NCBI GenBank assembly: GCA_024642505.1
Contig: JAHEAZ010000156.1
Coordinates: 1 to 64,000, forward strand
Length of the DNA stretch: 64,000 bases
Source of the DNA: Gammaproteobacteria bacterium
Lineage (GTDB): Bacteria; Pseudomonadota; Gammaproteobacteria; Steroidobacterales; Steroidobacteraceae
Direction: 5' to 3'
The position numbers and the translations under genes are program-made. Below the pieces are notes generated by a model. The model saw nothing but the letters and a program-made list of their open reading frames with translations. It was not told the DNA's origin and ran no database searches. Shown one piece after another: positions 48,349 to 57,168 of this stretch (positions are counted from its first letter, which is position 1; each line of letters starts with the position of its first letter).

Positions 48349-50964
48349 CTACTTGCGTACCATTTGACGGATCCCACCGGAGATCATCAACGAAATTCCG
48401 GCCAGCACGCGCGGTACCGTAAGCCCGCCGGGGGTGATCAGGTAGCGTGCCTCCCAGCTGGGCAGGAACTTTGCCTTGTAGTGGCGCAGCCCCTCGAAAT
48501 TGTAGAAGTGCTCGCCGTGGCGGAACACGAAGTTGCCTACGCGATTCCAAGCGGGGGCTAGCGGGTGGGTGGCCAGGCCGGCCAGCGGCGCCATGCCGAG
48601 GCTGAATGACTCATAGCCCTGACTGCGGCCCCACAGCATCAGTTCGATGAACAGGTAGTCCATCGCGCTGCGTGGCGCGCCGGTGCCGAAGCGCATGAGA
48701 TCGACTGAAAACTCCGTGTGAGTTCCGCTGGTCCAGACGTTGGCAAAGGCCACCGGACGGCCTTCACGCCGGACAATCGCCAACGGGAACTGCGCCAGGT
48801 ACTCGGGCGCGAATCGGCCCACCGAGAATCTTTTTTCGCCCGTGGACTTGTCGTGCAGCCATTGCTGCGACACCTGCCGCAGCTCGGGCAGCAGGGCGCC
48901 CGCCTGACCCGGGGCCAGAATTTCGAAGCTTGCGCCATCGCGCTGCGCCCGGCTGCGTGCGTGGCGCAGCTCGGCGCGCGCGCTACCCTCCAGCGAAAAG
49001 TCCCGCAGGGCGACCCGGGCCTCCTCGCCTATCTTCATTGCGGTGAGGCCCAGATCGACGTACAGCGGCAAGCGTAGCGCGGTAGCCTGGTAGAAGATCG
49101 TCCAGCCACCTTCGCGGTCGGTCAGCTCATGAAAACGCCAGGCCAGCTCTTCCTGGACCTCGCGCGTACCAACCGGGTCACCCAGCGCAACCCAGGAGCG
49201 GCCCGTCACCTGGTACATGACGAAACCCTTACCCGAGTCATTGAAGAGCAGTCGCTTGTCGCCAATCAAGGCGCCATTGGCGAGCGAGTTGGGCGATTCG
49301 GCAATCACCAGACGTGCGCGGTCCAGATCTTGCTCGGAGGCGCGGCCCGAGGCGATCGTCGGGCTACCCAACAGGTTGGCAAACAGGATTCCGGCTGCTC
49401 CCAGCGAAACTACCAGTAAGGCGCGCAGCATGCGCGGGGCGTCGGCATCCAGCGCAAAGGTCCACCACAGCTCGTTTGAATAGGCGACGTTGCGATGCGA
49501 CAGGAACCCAATCCATGCGGTCAGCCCGACGAGAGCGATCAGTGTCGCGGTCCAGGCCGGAGTGAAGCGCTCGCGGATGATCGAGGCAGGCCGGTAGAAG
49601 CTCCGGCGACCCAGCCAGATGACGGCGCTTATGATGCTCAGAGAAAACGCTTCCTCGAAGTCGAGCCCCTTGAGAATCGATGCGACGATGCCCGCAGCCA
49701 GCAGCCACATGATCAGGTGATGAGCCGCCCGCGAGCGCCGAAAAAGCGCTTGCGCCACCACGACCAGGCCCAGTCCCGCGACGCTGCCTGCAAGATGCGA
49801 AACTTCCAGAACCGGCAGGGGCAGCCAGTTCCTGAACTGGTCCAGGCGACTGCCGTGAGCGACTGTCGCACCGGAAATCAGCAGCAACAGGCCGGCGACC
49901 AGTGCCAGCGAGCCGGCAACCTGCGGGATCACCGGCGCGATCCAGGCGGCGGCCGCGACCTCTGCCTGCGACAGGCGACCACGCTGGGCGCCAAATTCCC
50001 GGTAGCCGAACAGCACCGCGGCGCACAGCAGCGGGAGCAGATAGTAAATAGCGCGGTAGGCGAGTAGGGCGCCGAGCAGCTCGTCCCTCGGCGTTGATGG
50101 CAGGGAAACCACGATGACTGACTCGAAGACCCCAAGCCCACCGGGAACATGGCTGATCAGTCCCGCCGAGGACGCCATGGCATAAAGACCTGCAAAAGCC
50201 GGCAGGCTCAGGTCGGCGGAGGGTGGTAGGAGCACCCACAGAACCGACGCAGCGAGTGCTACGTCGATGATTCCCAGGGCGAGCTGCGGCAGTGCGATGC
50301 TCGCTCCGGGTGACTGGAGCGACCAGCCGCGTATCGTCAAAGTCCGGCCGGCGTGGGCCGCCCAGGCGGCATAAGCGAACAGCAGCAGTAGGGCCAGCGC
50401 GCCGATGCCCAGGGCGATCGTAGGCGAAATGTGCAGCGCCGCGGCCAGCCGCTGCGGCTCGAGCAACAGCGCGGCACCGATGAGTGCAGTCAGCCCGATT
50501 GCCGACGTCAGGGTACAGAAGCCTGCGACGGTAGCGACGTCGGTGGTAGACAGTCCGGCGACCGAGTACATCCGGTAGCGGATTGCTCCCCCGGTCAGCG
50601 TCGCAACACCCAGGTTATGGCCGAAGGCATAGGAAACGAACGCAGTAAATGCCACCCGGGGGTAGGCAATCTGCTTGCCGATGTAGCGCAGTGCAAGCAG
50701 ATCGAATGAGCCAAGCAACCAGTAACTGGCCGCGGTCAGCAGCGCAGCGGTCCCAATGGTCTGCCCGGCAATCGCTCGCAGATGGTTCAGGACATCGTGC
50801 AGGTGATGACCACCCAGCTCGCGGTGCAAGACAAAGCCGACCGCAATCAAGAGCACCAGGCCCGCTACGGGGCCCACCGCGGCCAGCCAGCGCATGTAGT
50901 GTGGAGTCTCGACAGTCCTCACGTCATTGCCAGCACTGGGCGCTTGCGGCTCCCGGTCAATCAT
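48349..50964 (-). CDS. mprF: Lysyl-phosphatidylglycerol synthase/flippase MprF
   Basis: An 871-residue bifunctional protein. The first about 530 residues hold some 14 membrane helices of the flippase part (ALRYIGKQIAYPRVAFTAFVSYAFGHN). The C-terminal about 330 residues are the cytosolic aminoacyl-tRNA-dependent transferase (GSPTIASGRASEQDL, LMRFGTGAPRSAMDYLFIELMLWGRSQGYESFSLGMAPLAG). It adds lysine or alanine to phosphatidylglycerol, lowering negative surface charge and sensitivity to cationic peptides. The ATG overlaps the stop of a small upstream frame as ATGA. Confidence 0.93.
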   Translation of the reverse strand: MIDREPQAPSAGNDVRTVETPHYMRWLAAVGPVAGLVLLIAVGFVLHRELGGHHLHDVLNHLRAIAGQTIGTAALLTAASYWLLGSFDLLALRYIGKQIAYPRVAFTAFVSYAFGHNLGVATLTGGAIRYRMYSVAGLSTTDVATVAGFCTLTSAIGLTALIGAALLLEPQRLAAALHISPTIALGIGALALLLLFAYAAWAAHAGRTLTIRGWSLQSPGASIALPQLALGIIDVALAASVLWVLLPPSADLSLPAFAGLYAMASSAGLISHVPGGLGVFESVIVVSLPSTPRDELLGALLAYRAIYYLLPLLCAAVLFGYREFGAQRGRLSQAEVAAAAWIAPVIPQVAGSLALVAGLLLLISGATVAHGSRLDQFRNWLPLPVLEVSHLAGSVAGLGLVVVAQALFRRSRAAHHLIMWLLAAGIVASILKGLDFEEAFSLSIISAVIWLGRRSFYRPASIIRERFTPAWTATLIALVGLTAWIGFLSHRNVAYSNELWWTFALDADAPRMLRALLVVSLGAAGILFANLLGSPTIASGRASEQDLDRARLVIAESPNSLANGALIGDKRLLFNDSGKGFVMYQVTGRSWVALGDPVGTREVQEELAWRFHELTDREGGWTIFYQATALRLPLYVDLGLTAMKIGEEARVALRDFSLEGSARAELRHARSRAQRDGASFEILAPGQAGALLPELRQVSQQWLHDKSTGEKRFSVGRFAPEYLAQFPLAIVRREGRPVAFANVWTSGTHTEFSVDLMRFGTGAPRSAMDYLFIELMLWGRSQGYESFSLGMAPLAGLATHPLAPAWNRVGNFVFRHGEHFYNFEGLRHYKAKFLPSWEARYLITPGGLTVPRVLAGISLMISGGIRQMVRK

Positions 50965-51209
50965 GCCGCTTCCAGGAAGGAAGATTCTTGGACCAGTCTA
51001 GCAGTCGCATCTGTCAGGTCGGAGTTGAGTCCGCATGAAACTGGTGCATCAGCCGGTGGGCTACAAACAGGGCCCATGCCGTCTAGGATCTTCGACGTGT
51101 TCAGGAAAGCCTCAGTCGAGGCCATCACCTCGAATTCGCGACCGCCCAGTACGCCAGCCAGCAAGGACACCAGTACCAGGGTCAGTGCGAAACCCGAATG
51201 TCGCGCCAA
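50961..51209 (-). pseudogene. Truncated channel-like membrane protein gene before mprF
   Basis: An 82-codon frame starting at a TTG; the frame stays open upstream to 51245 and adds RRRQFLVRLARHSG. A membrane helix (GFALTLVLVSLLAGVLG) is followed by EAFLNTSKILDGMGPV, which I recognise as the first helix and pore-like turn of a short two-helix channel-like protein (NASMILxGMGPV in relatives). After GMGPV the similarity is lost, and the second helix is missing. The frame ends in an ATGA overlap with mprF, so it may be translated as an upstream frame. Either a decayed gene or a new short protein. Confidence 0.5.
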
Positions 51210-51248
51210 TCTGACCAGGAACTGGCGGCGTCGCAGGACTCGAGTTCA

Positions 51249-51820
51249 CGCGGTCAATCTACCGCGGGGATGCTCATAACTTCACGGCTGAACCGGAAGC
51301 GAAGCCTGCCTGAGGGATCGCGCGGGCGAGGGGGGGAATCCTGCCATGTCGCGCTAGTGGGTAACCCAGCTAACACAGACATATTCATAAGTTAACATAA
51401 TATACATTATGCGAAGTGGCGTAGTTATGGCCTATGGCTAGGCTAGAGCGGTCCCCGAGACCTCTCTCCCGGCAGATTGACCTCCCCCAGCTGAGCCAGT
51501 GACCCACCGGCGGCGAACACCAATTCGGGTCGTGTAGTCCACGAAGTAAAAGAATAAGTTACAGAGTCTTCTTCAGAAAGAATCTTGCATTCGTATCGCC
51601 TGCCAGAGCCCCGTTGTTCAGCTGGAGAGCCTGACAGTGGACCGCACATCGCTCACAAGAGAACCCAACCCACACCGGCACGATGGTCTAGTGCCAGGTT
51701 CTGGCTGGCAGGGCTGCCGGAAGGCTGGCCGAGTACTGCGAACTCCGAAATTCGACGTCGCTGAACCAGTTGAGGCCATAACCGAGCCCCCACAACACGT
51801 CGAGTGGGCTCACTGCGAAC
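51249..51820. other. Gap without recognisable gene
   Basis: Mixed-composition sequence with an AT-rich patch near 51375-51415 (TAACATAATATACATTATG) that could hold a promoter. ORF-track frames here lack ribosome sites, family features or consistent codon use. The twin hairpins at 51829 follow. Confidence 0.4.
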
Positions 51821-51828
51821 CCAGGGCA

Positions 51829-51897
51829 CCCCGCAGGCCCGGCAGGGACGCCGGGCCTCGGGGCGTCAGGAGGGCGCGAGGCGGGCGGATGCCCGCC
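51829..51897. repeat. Twin GC-rich hairpins, REP/BIME-like
   Basis: First hairpin: CCCCG and AGGCCCGGC (separated by a bulged C) pair with GCCGGGCCT and CGGGG around loop AGGGAC. Second, 16 bases on: GGCGGGC and GCCCGCC around loop GGAT. Two short GC stems with GGRAY-type loops in an intergenic gap resemble bacterial interspersed mosaic elements made by RAYT transposases. No RAYT gene is in the window. Confidence 0.55.
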
Positions 51898-52169
51898 GTC
51901 ACCTGCTGGTGGGACAGATCCCCTACTCCACCTGGGTAGCCGAGGAGGGCACGCTGGCACGGTATCGGCTGGGCTTGTCGAACTACAAACAAGTGACACA
52001 AATGCACTACCCGCTCTAGCCTTTGGCTAAGTCTTTGTAGGCTCTTGAATTGGGATTGGTAGCGGGGGCCCGAGTTGGCAATTACTTGCCACCCTGCCCC
52101 ACAGGCACTGCCAATAGCGACAGATACAGAAACCCCGGCTCGGGAGTAATGCGCTTGAGCCGCTCTTTG

Positions 52170-52679
52170 CTACTGCAAACTCAGCATGCTCGTCAGGAAG
52201 CTCACGCTGGCATTACACGCGGCAGCGCTAGCAAGATGCATCTTCACGACGTCGGAATAGGCGACTGGAATTACACGCGGCAACAAGAGACGATTGAAGT
52301 TGTCAGAAGTTGCGATGATTGTGCCGTCGTTGCCAAGCGTAGTCTGAAATTTGAATTGGGTAATCAAGTAATCGCCAATGAAGGCCGTAATGACGCAGGG
52401 AGCGTAGGTATCAGCCTTGCGTACGTAGAATTCAATGCCCCAAATGTATCCGCCCGATCCTACTGCCGAAGCTCCCTCGCAGGAACCAGAAGCCTCTGTA
52501 TAACAGCTCAGTAACACTGCATTGGGCTCCAGCAGCAACGGCGCGTTGAGCACATTGACGCCGACGGTGTTTCGGACAATGACTTCTTGGGGCACCTTAT
52601 CGGCGGGAGCGGCCCATGCGCCAACGGAAAGGGTTAGTGCGTAAAGAATAGCCCCAGTCCTCTTTGTCGCGTTCTTCAT
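52170..52679 (-). CDS. Exported protein of unknown function
   Basis: A 169-residue protein with a clear signal peptide (MKNATKRTGAILYALTLSVGAWA). The mature part starts PADKVPQEVIVRNTVGVNVLNAP and has paired cysteines, beta-rich segments (GGYIWGIEFYVRK, GDYLITQFKFQTTLG) and no membrane helix. No family recognised. It is the second of two tandem exported genes and shares with the first a mature N-terminus of the form PxxVxVxNT. Codon use looks less GC-biased than in the core genes. Confidence 0.65.
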   Translation of the reverse strand: MKNATKRTGAILYALTLSVGAWAAPADKVPQEVIVRNTVGVNVLNAPLLLEPNAVLLSCYTEASGSCEGASAVGSGGYIWGIEFYVRKADTYAPCVITAFIGDYLITQFKFQTTLGNDGTIIATSDNFNRLLLPRVIPVAYSDVVKMHLASAAACNASVSFLTSMLSLQ

Positions 52680-52751
52680 CAGATTTCCCTGCTATCAAGA
52701 TTCTATTTTGTTGTATGGAAACAAACTACCGAAGTCCTGGACGATTTGCCT

Positions 52752-53306
52752 TCAAGGCACGAACCAAGCTACGCCGCACCGACCGGTAATGTGGATACTG
52801 AACTCGAATCTTGCGGTAGCCGGATGTGCCATTCCGTCCATGAGGGCGACAGTCACCGGCAGGTCGCCAGAAAAGATCCAGGCCTGGCCTGCAGGCAACG
52901 CTGCACTTAGGTGCTGTGGGCCATCTCCGATGACATTGAAATTGCGGTTTGACCCGCCCGTGTTTTGGGGGTGCACTTGGTAGAGGGGTACCTCCGCACC
53001 CCACCTGCCCAGCTGGACAACGTCGTGATTAGTGTTTCCGACTGAGAACTCTGGCGCTACATGGATCCCAGTGACCAGGAAACGGTTCGGTTGCGTGCAG
53101 CTGGGAACACTCAGGAACGCAGTGGCCCGATGGGCACCCGCAAGAATCACGGTGTAGCCAGACGTAGTGATTAGTAAGTCTGATTTCATCTCAACCGGAA
53201 GAGGCGTATTGGCTACCATCACGTCGAGCGGCTCTTTGGTCGCATCCGCAAGTGAGGTCGTGGTGACGAGAATGCCGATTAGTGCAAATGGCAGTGTCTT
53301 CTTCAT
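52752..53306 (-). CDS. Exported protein of unknown function, tandem partner
   Basis: A 184-residue protein from ATG 53306 (AGGAAAG upstream) with signal MKKTLPFALIGILVTTTSLADA. The mature start TKEPLDVMVANTPLPVEM resembles a widespread exported motif in which a short NTPLPV-type segment precedes a beta-sandwich. The rest is beta-rich, soluble, with two cysteines (PSCTQPNRF, GRCGVAW). It likely forms a two-gene unit with the gene 72 bases downstream. Function unknown. Confidence 0.65.
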   Translation of the reverse strand: MKKTLPFALIGILVTTTSLADATKEPLDVMVANTPLPVEMKSDLLITTSGYTVILAGAHRATAFLSVPSCTQPNRFLVTGIHVAPEFSVGNTNHDVVQLGRWGAEVPLYQVHPQNTGGSNRNFNVIGDGPQHLSAALPAGQAWIFSGDLPVTVALMDGMAHPATARFEFSIHITGRCGVAWFVP

Positions 53307-53942
53307 GAGCTTCTTTCCTGATGCTATGTTCGGACGTATGTGATCTGGCAATCGTCGGTGCCCCTACTCGTCTGTTGCTGAGACCAACCAGCGATCCACC
53401 TTTGTTGCGACACAGCTACCCGATGGCCGCTCGATCTGCAGCGCCTTCTACACCTGAGGTAGCGGATCTGCCTATGCTTTAATCACGGACACGCGAATCA
53501 GATTTTCGCCGGGACATGGGTACCTCGGCGTCGCGTCGACACGATTGGCGTCAGCCGAAACAGCTAGAACCGGGTTCCCGGCCTGGGCCCGGAAGATCGC
53601 TGTCGCCGCCTTGATCCGCCCGGCCAACCTTGTGGGGCTGAGTCACTCAACACTGCACAATCCACGCCTACCACGCTTGCCTGAATCCGCGTGGACCAAC
53701 ACGCACGCACGGCTGAGTAGAGCTGCGAGGATTGAAACCCGGCGCGACAGCAATATCCGCTTTGGGTCAGCAACTGCGAGTGCCGGCCAAGCCAGTCAGT
53801 CGCAAGGGGCCGAGGCTCGCCAACGGCCAGAAGAAAACACACTCAGGAAACGAAAACCCGACTCGGGACCGGGGGCTCCCTGGGAGAACCTGGGAACGGC
53901 GAACCGTGCCTGGCCGCCCCGGTCACGAGACCGAGAAACCAA
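53307..53942. other. Gap without recognisable gene
   Basis: About 640 bases upstream of the exported gene pair and downstream of the urcA-like gene. It includes a small hairpin at the right end (CGGTC-ACGA-GACCG near 53926). Both-strand frames in the track (53545-53970 and 53564-53842) show no family features. A promoter for the exported pair should lie in its left part but no consensus was seen. Confidence 0.4.
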
Positions 53943-54308
53943 TCAACGTACCCGGCTGATGGCGTCCTGAATCTGGATCATTGCCGCGTCGACCGCTGCC
54001 TTGGCACACGCGGCACCGCGCGGCTCGGACTTGGCGTACTGTCGATCGATTTCAGCGCAGGCCTCCTTGGCCACCTTCGCGACACGCGTCTCAAGCTCAT
54101 CCACGCCAGCTTGGGTACGCAGGTCCAAGTCGGAATAGCTGACCCGGTATGACATCGACACCTCGTAAACCGGCACACCGAAGTTGGTCTGAGCGACGCG
54201 CTCCTCTGCCGTACGCGATGCTGTCACTGTTACTTGGCTTAGTGGTTCAGCCGCATGGACTGCCGCAACGCAGCACATCGCGACCGCCATGGTTAATAGA
54301 CGGCTCAT
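53943..54308 (-). CDS. UrcA family exported protein
   Basis: A 121-residue protein from ATG 54308 (AAAGGAG upstream) with signal peptide MSRLLTMAVAMCCVAAVHAA. The UrcA core is VSYSDLDLRTQAGVDELETRVAKVAKEAC, with two cysteines further on (ACAEIDRQ, GAACAKAA). UrcA proteins are small periplasmic proteins of unknown function, common in aquatic alpha- and gammaproteobacteria, often present in several copies. Confidence 0.82.
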   Translation of the reverse strand: MSRLLTMAVAMCCVAAVHAAEPLSQVTVTASRTAEERVAQTNFGVPVYEVSMSYRVSYSDLDLRTQAGVDELETRVAKVAKEACAEIDRQYAKSEPRGAACAKAAVDAAMIQIQDAISRVR

Positions 54309-54527
54309 ACGGAACTCCTTTGCCTCGCCATGAGGCATGGCCCCTCTACACTGGGAACATCATGAGCGCTTCCCAAGTGAGGCGATATTTCGCCCGGCGA
54401 AGCTGGGGCCCGGTTGGCGAAGGAGCGACTGCGAAGGGAATCGCTCAGTTCGCTGCGGTGCGGCTGGACGGCTCTTCAGGGTCGGGAACCGACCTAACAG
54501 CGCCATTTTGCCAGGCCGGCTCCAGCG

Positions 54528-54555
54528 ATGGCGGTTTCCGGCCATTAGCCGCCAT
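54528..54555. repeat. Hairpin in the gap between urcA-like and DUF302 genes
   Basis: ATGGCGG and CCGCCAT pair around a 14-base loop containing TTTCCGGCCATTAG. It lies 48 bases downstream of the DUF302 gene stop (minus strand). The rest of the gap 54309-54603 holds nothing recognisable. The wording resembles the dispersed repeats further right. Confidence 0.35.
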
Positions 54556-54603
54556 TGGTACTGAAGCCACGATACGGCGTTATCCGCGTTGACTCTGGCG
54601 CGG

Positions 54604-55488
54604 CTACCTCTCGATTGCGCCGCCCAGCGTATCCCGCATCCGGCGCGTGATTACCTTGTGCGGCAAGGCAGAGTCCCCGTAGTGCAGTTCCGAAAGTGCC
54701 GGCATCTCATTAAAGAGAACTTCAATTTGACCGCCCGGCGTCTGGTACACGAGTAATTTCTGACAAAACGCGTCAAGGCCCATCCGGGGACGCTCTGCCA
54801 TGGCCTTGCCCCCCGGACCCGGCGCACCGAACAGCAGCAAAGTCAACCGGGGTAGTTCGACGCCGAGCGCAGCGGCTTCTTCACGATAATCAATGTCGCC
54901 GAACCAGATCGTGTCGCCCTCCGCCGTGATGGCAGCCTTCAGTCGTTCAATGGTCTCGTCGAAACCATAGGCGGAACCCAGGGTCACGATGCCCTGCTCC
55001 TTGCCGAATGACGAAGTATCGAACGCGACTACCACATCTTCCGGCACTGCGCTGACGACACTGAGAACCTCCTCTTCGTATCGCTGCAGAGCCGGCCCAT
55101 CTGCTATTCCATAACGGCTCTTTAGATAGCCCGCCGTCGTAAAAATGACCGCCGGCTCATCGCCTTCCGCGTAAGCGAGCACTCTGAACGGCAGGTCAAG
55201 TCCCGCCCGTGGTTCCTCCTGCAAGATCGATGTGTTCACGGCCGGGTCAGAGAAGATAATGACGCGAGCCGGCGGCATGGTCTCACCTTTTTCCGCCGCC
55301 AACCGTGAATGGTCGATCTCTACGATCACCTTGAAAGGACTTGTGGCGGCCACCACCGACTCGTAAAGCTCATCTACCGCTCGGTAGGTTACGTCGGCGA
55401 CGGGCTCACGCTGGATACATGAACTCAGCAGAGCACCCACAATGCAACCTGAAACCACGCCAGCGTATTTCGCATGCCTACTCGTCAT
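54604..55488 (-). CDS. Lipoprotein with two DUF302-like domains
   Basis: A 294-residue protein from ATG 55488 with a lipoprotein signal (VSGCIVGALLSSC; cysteine near residue 24). Two copies of a DUF302-like unit follow: IVEIDHSRLAAEKGETMPPARVIIFSDP ... RAGLDLPFRVLAYAEGD, and IDYREEAAALGVELPRLTLLLFGAP ... RMGLDAFCQKLLVYQTPGG. The usual catalytic-looking residues of DUF302 are not established, so function is unknown; the domain is often periplasmic. The second copy has lost the DLP signature (LDAF). Confidence 0.72.
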   Translation of the reverse strand: MTSRHAKYAGVVSGCIVGALLSSCIQREPVADVTYRAVDELYESVVAATSPFKVIVEIDHSRLAAEKGETMPPARVIIFSDPAVNTSILQEEPRAGLDLPFRVLAYAEGDEPAVIFTTAGYLKSRYGIADGPALQRYEEEVLSVVSAVPEDVVVAFDTSSFGKEQGIVTLGSAYGFDETIERLKAAITAEGDTIWFGDIDYREEAAALGVELPRLTLLLFGAPGPGGKAMAERPRMGLDAFCQKLLVYQTPGGQIEVLFNEMPALSELHYGDSALPHKVITRRMRDTLGGAIER

Positions 55489-55620
55489 TCTTCCCACCGC
55501 TCGCCCGCACCATTTGTCTTTCTTGATCGAGCAACGAGGGGTAACACTCGCTGCTTGCACGCTGACTCTAGCAACAAATAATACGATTGTCCTTTAAGGC
55601 AGGCAGTGGCAGGGAGCTCA

Positions 55621-55650
55621 AGTCGGTCCCCGGCCAAAAACTGCCGTACC
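55621..55650. repeat. Dispersed repeat copy 1
   Basis: GGTCCCCGGCCAAAAACTGCC, a diverged copy of the repeat core CCGGCCARARGCGGAC found at 57964, 58885 and 60258. Located in the gap between DUF302 and methyltransferase genes. Confidence 0.35.
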
Positions 55651-55658
55651 CGCCGGTA

Positions 55659-56603
55659 CTACTCAAGTTGTCTTTTCAGGTTCTGGGCGATCTTCCCGAG
55701 ATGCTTTTCCCATGTCCCGCAGCACCCGCCCCAAATATCGATATGCGGGTAGCGTCGCCCTAACTCACCCATGAGTATTCCCAGTTGCTCAGGATCACCT
55801 TCCTCCAAGTGACCTATCTGACACAGTGCGATTTTATCCATTGGGGAAGCATTGGGACGCAGCATTCGGATGCGTTTAATCCAGTCGCCCGGTTCGAGCG
55901 CCGCCATGAATTCATACGGGTGAGAACAATTGATACCGTAGAAGTCGGGTCGTGCGTCGCCGGCTTCGAGATCAGTCATTTCAACAGCCTCACGCAGCGT
56001 GGGTCCTGACTTCAGTCTCGATGTGGAATCGAGCGTGAAACAGATGCCCAGGGGCAGATTTACCTGGGCTGCGGCTCTGGCGACACCTACCGCTTCGGGA
56101 ACGGAGTTGAACGTCATGGCCGTAACGAAATCGACGCCGGCGCGAGCAAGTGTTCCCAACTGTACGCTGTGGTAGTCCTCGGCCGCCTCCGACGTAATCG
56201 CCAGGTTTAGCGAATAGGCATCCCCCCGCGGACCGACGATGCCCGAGATCTGAATGAATGGCACTTGTCCCCGAAATGGACGTGCGACCTCTCTCAGGAA
56301 GTCGATACAACGGAATTGTGCTTCTGCCAGACCATCGGTCGAATAACCGAGCTTGGCGGCCCAGTCCGGACTGGCCCGGTAGTCCAAGCCACCCATCAGG
56401 GCGGAAAAACCGTTGGCCGCGGCCGTCTCCAGATAGCGTGTGTACATGCCCGTCAGGGCTACGACTGCATCAGGCCGGTCGAGTAGCGGAAACATGGCGA
56501 ACTCGGGTAACTCGAACCCGAACCGATACATCAACTCCGTTTCCTGCCCGCCTTCGCTGAGGTAGTACGTGTGCTTCGCTTGTGGCGGAAAGCGCCTACG
56601 CAT
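55659..56603 (-). CDS. Homocysteine S-methyltransferase family protein
   Basis: A 314-residue zinc-dependent methyltransferase barrel. The zinc ligands are in YGINCSHPYE and the terminal WGGCCGTWEKH; MGGLDYRASPDW and FVTAMTFNSVPEAVG are further family blocks. Members transfer methyl groups to homocysteine or selenohomocysteine. The N-terminus (YYLSEGGQETELMYRFGFELPEF) differs from MmuM, so the methyl donor may be different. The start was moved from 56642 to ATG 56603 because CCGGAGGCATTC there is a strong ribosome site while the upstream ATG has none. Confidence 0.82.
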   Translation of the reverse strand: MRRRFPPQAKHTYYLSEGGQETELMYRFGFELPEFAMFPLLDRPDAVVALTGMYTRYLETAAANGFSALMGGLDYRASPDWAAKLGYSTDGLAEAQFRCIDFLREVARPFRGQVPFIQISGIVGPRGDAYSLNLAITSEAAEDYHSVQLGTLARAGVDFVTAMTFNSVPEAVGVARAAAQVNLPLGICFTLDSTSRLKSGPTLREAVEMTDLEAGDARPDFYGINCSHPYEFMAALEPGDWIKRIRMLRPNASPMDKIALCQIGHLEEGDPEQLGILMGELGRRYPHIDIWGGCCGTWEKHLGKIAQNLKRQLE

Positions 56604-56837
56604 GAATGCCTCCGGAGCTTGCTCTCGCTCTACCACCGACATCCCGACGCTGAAAACCGCTTCGCCCGACCCCCTTCCAGGCAGCTGTCAGACTTTGCCA
56701 GCCTGCACTCGAACTTCGAGCAGGCTGTCACACGCTTGGGCGGGTCGAGAAGAATGTAAATGGGGCGATGCCCTCTTGGCGGCCGGCCTCGTGGGATGCA
56801 ATGTGGCGACGCTTCAATCGTATCAATCGACTGCTTC

Positions 56838-56918
56838 GGGTCGGTAACCGCCGTTTAAGGGTAAGCCCAGTGGCCCCGGCCAGTAAAGGTCGGCTAAGGG
56901 TCGTTAACTGCGGTTCGC
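56838..56918. repeat. Dispersed repeat copies 2a and 2b
   Basis: Two neighbouring copies: GGGTCGGTAACCGCCGTTTAAGGG at 56838 and GGGTCGTTAACTGCGGTTC at 56898. They match GGGTAGATAACTGCGGTTC at 61221 and GGGTCGGTAGCTGCCTTTC at 60208. Confidence 0.5.
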
Positions 56919-56943
56919 TAGAAGCAAAAACCCAGGCGGGGGG

Positions 56944-57060
56944 CTGGGCACCAGCATTGCGGGGCTCAAGCGCATCGGTCTCCAGCCGCTGGCCGTCGGG
57001 CTGGTCTTGGCGCTGGTCGTGGGGATCGTGGCCGCGTTGCTGATCTTGTTGCTGTACTGA
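56944..57060 (+). pseudogene. Possible transporter C-terminal remnant
   Basis: The last 39 codons of an open frame read GTSIAGLKRIGLQPLAVGL followed by a hydrophobic helix and LLILLLY-stop. This is like the C-terminal end of YeiH/UPF0324 putative sulfate exporters. No start or upstream part is present; the frame enters from repeat DNA. The family guess is from a short segment only. Confidence 0.35.
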
Positions 57061-57168
57061 AGTCTGACGCGAGTGCCGCCGGGCGGTACGTAGGTACATT
57101 CTCAGGTGACCCGCCATGATCCTTGGATGGACGATGGGTCGGCTCCCTTGCCAAGGGGGGATCTAGGC

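Noticed and set aside
51637-52019. Plus and minus ORFs over the twin hairpins
   Set aside because: Frames run through the palindromes and have no ribosome sites; their apparent length follows from high GC.
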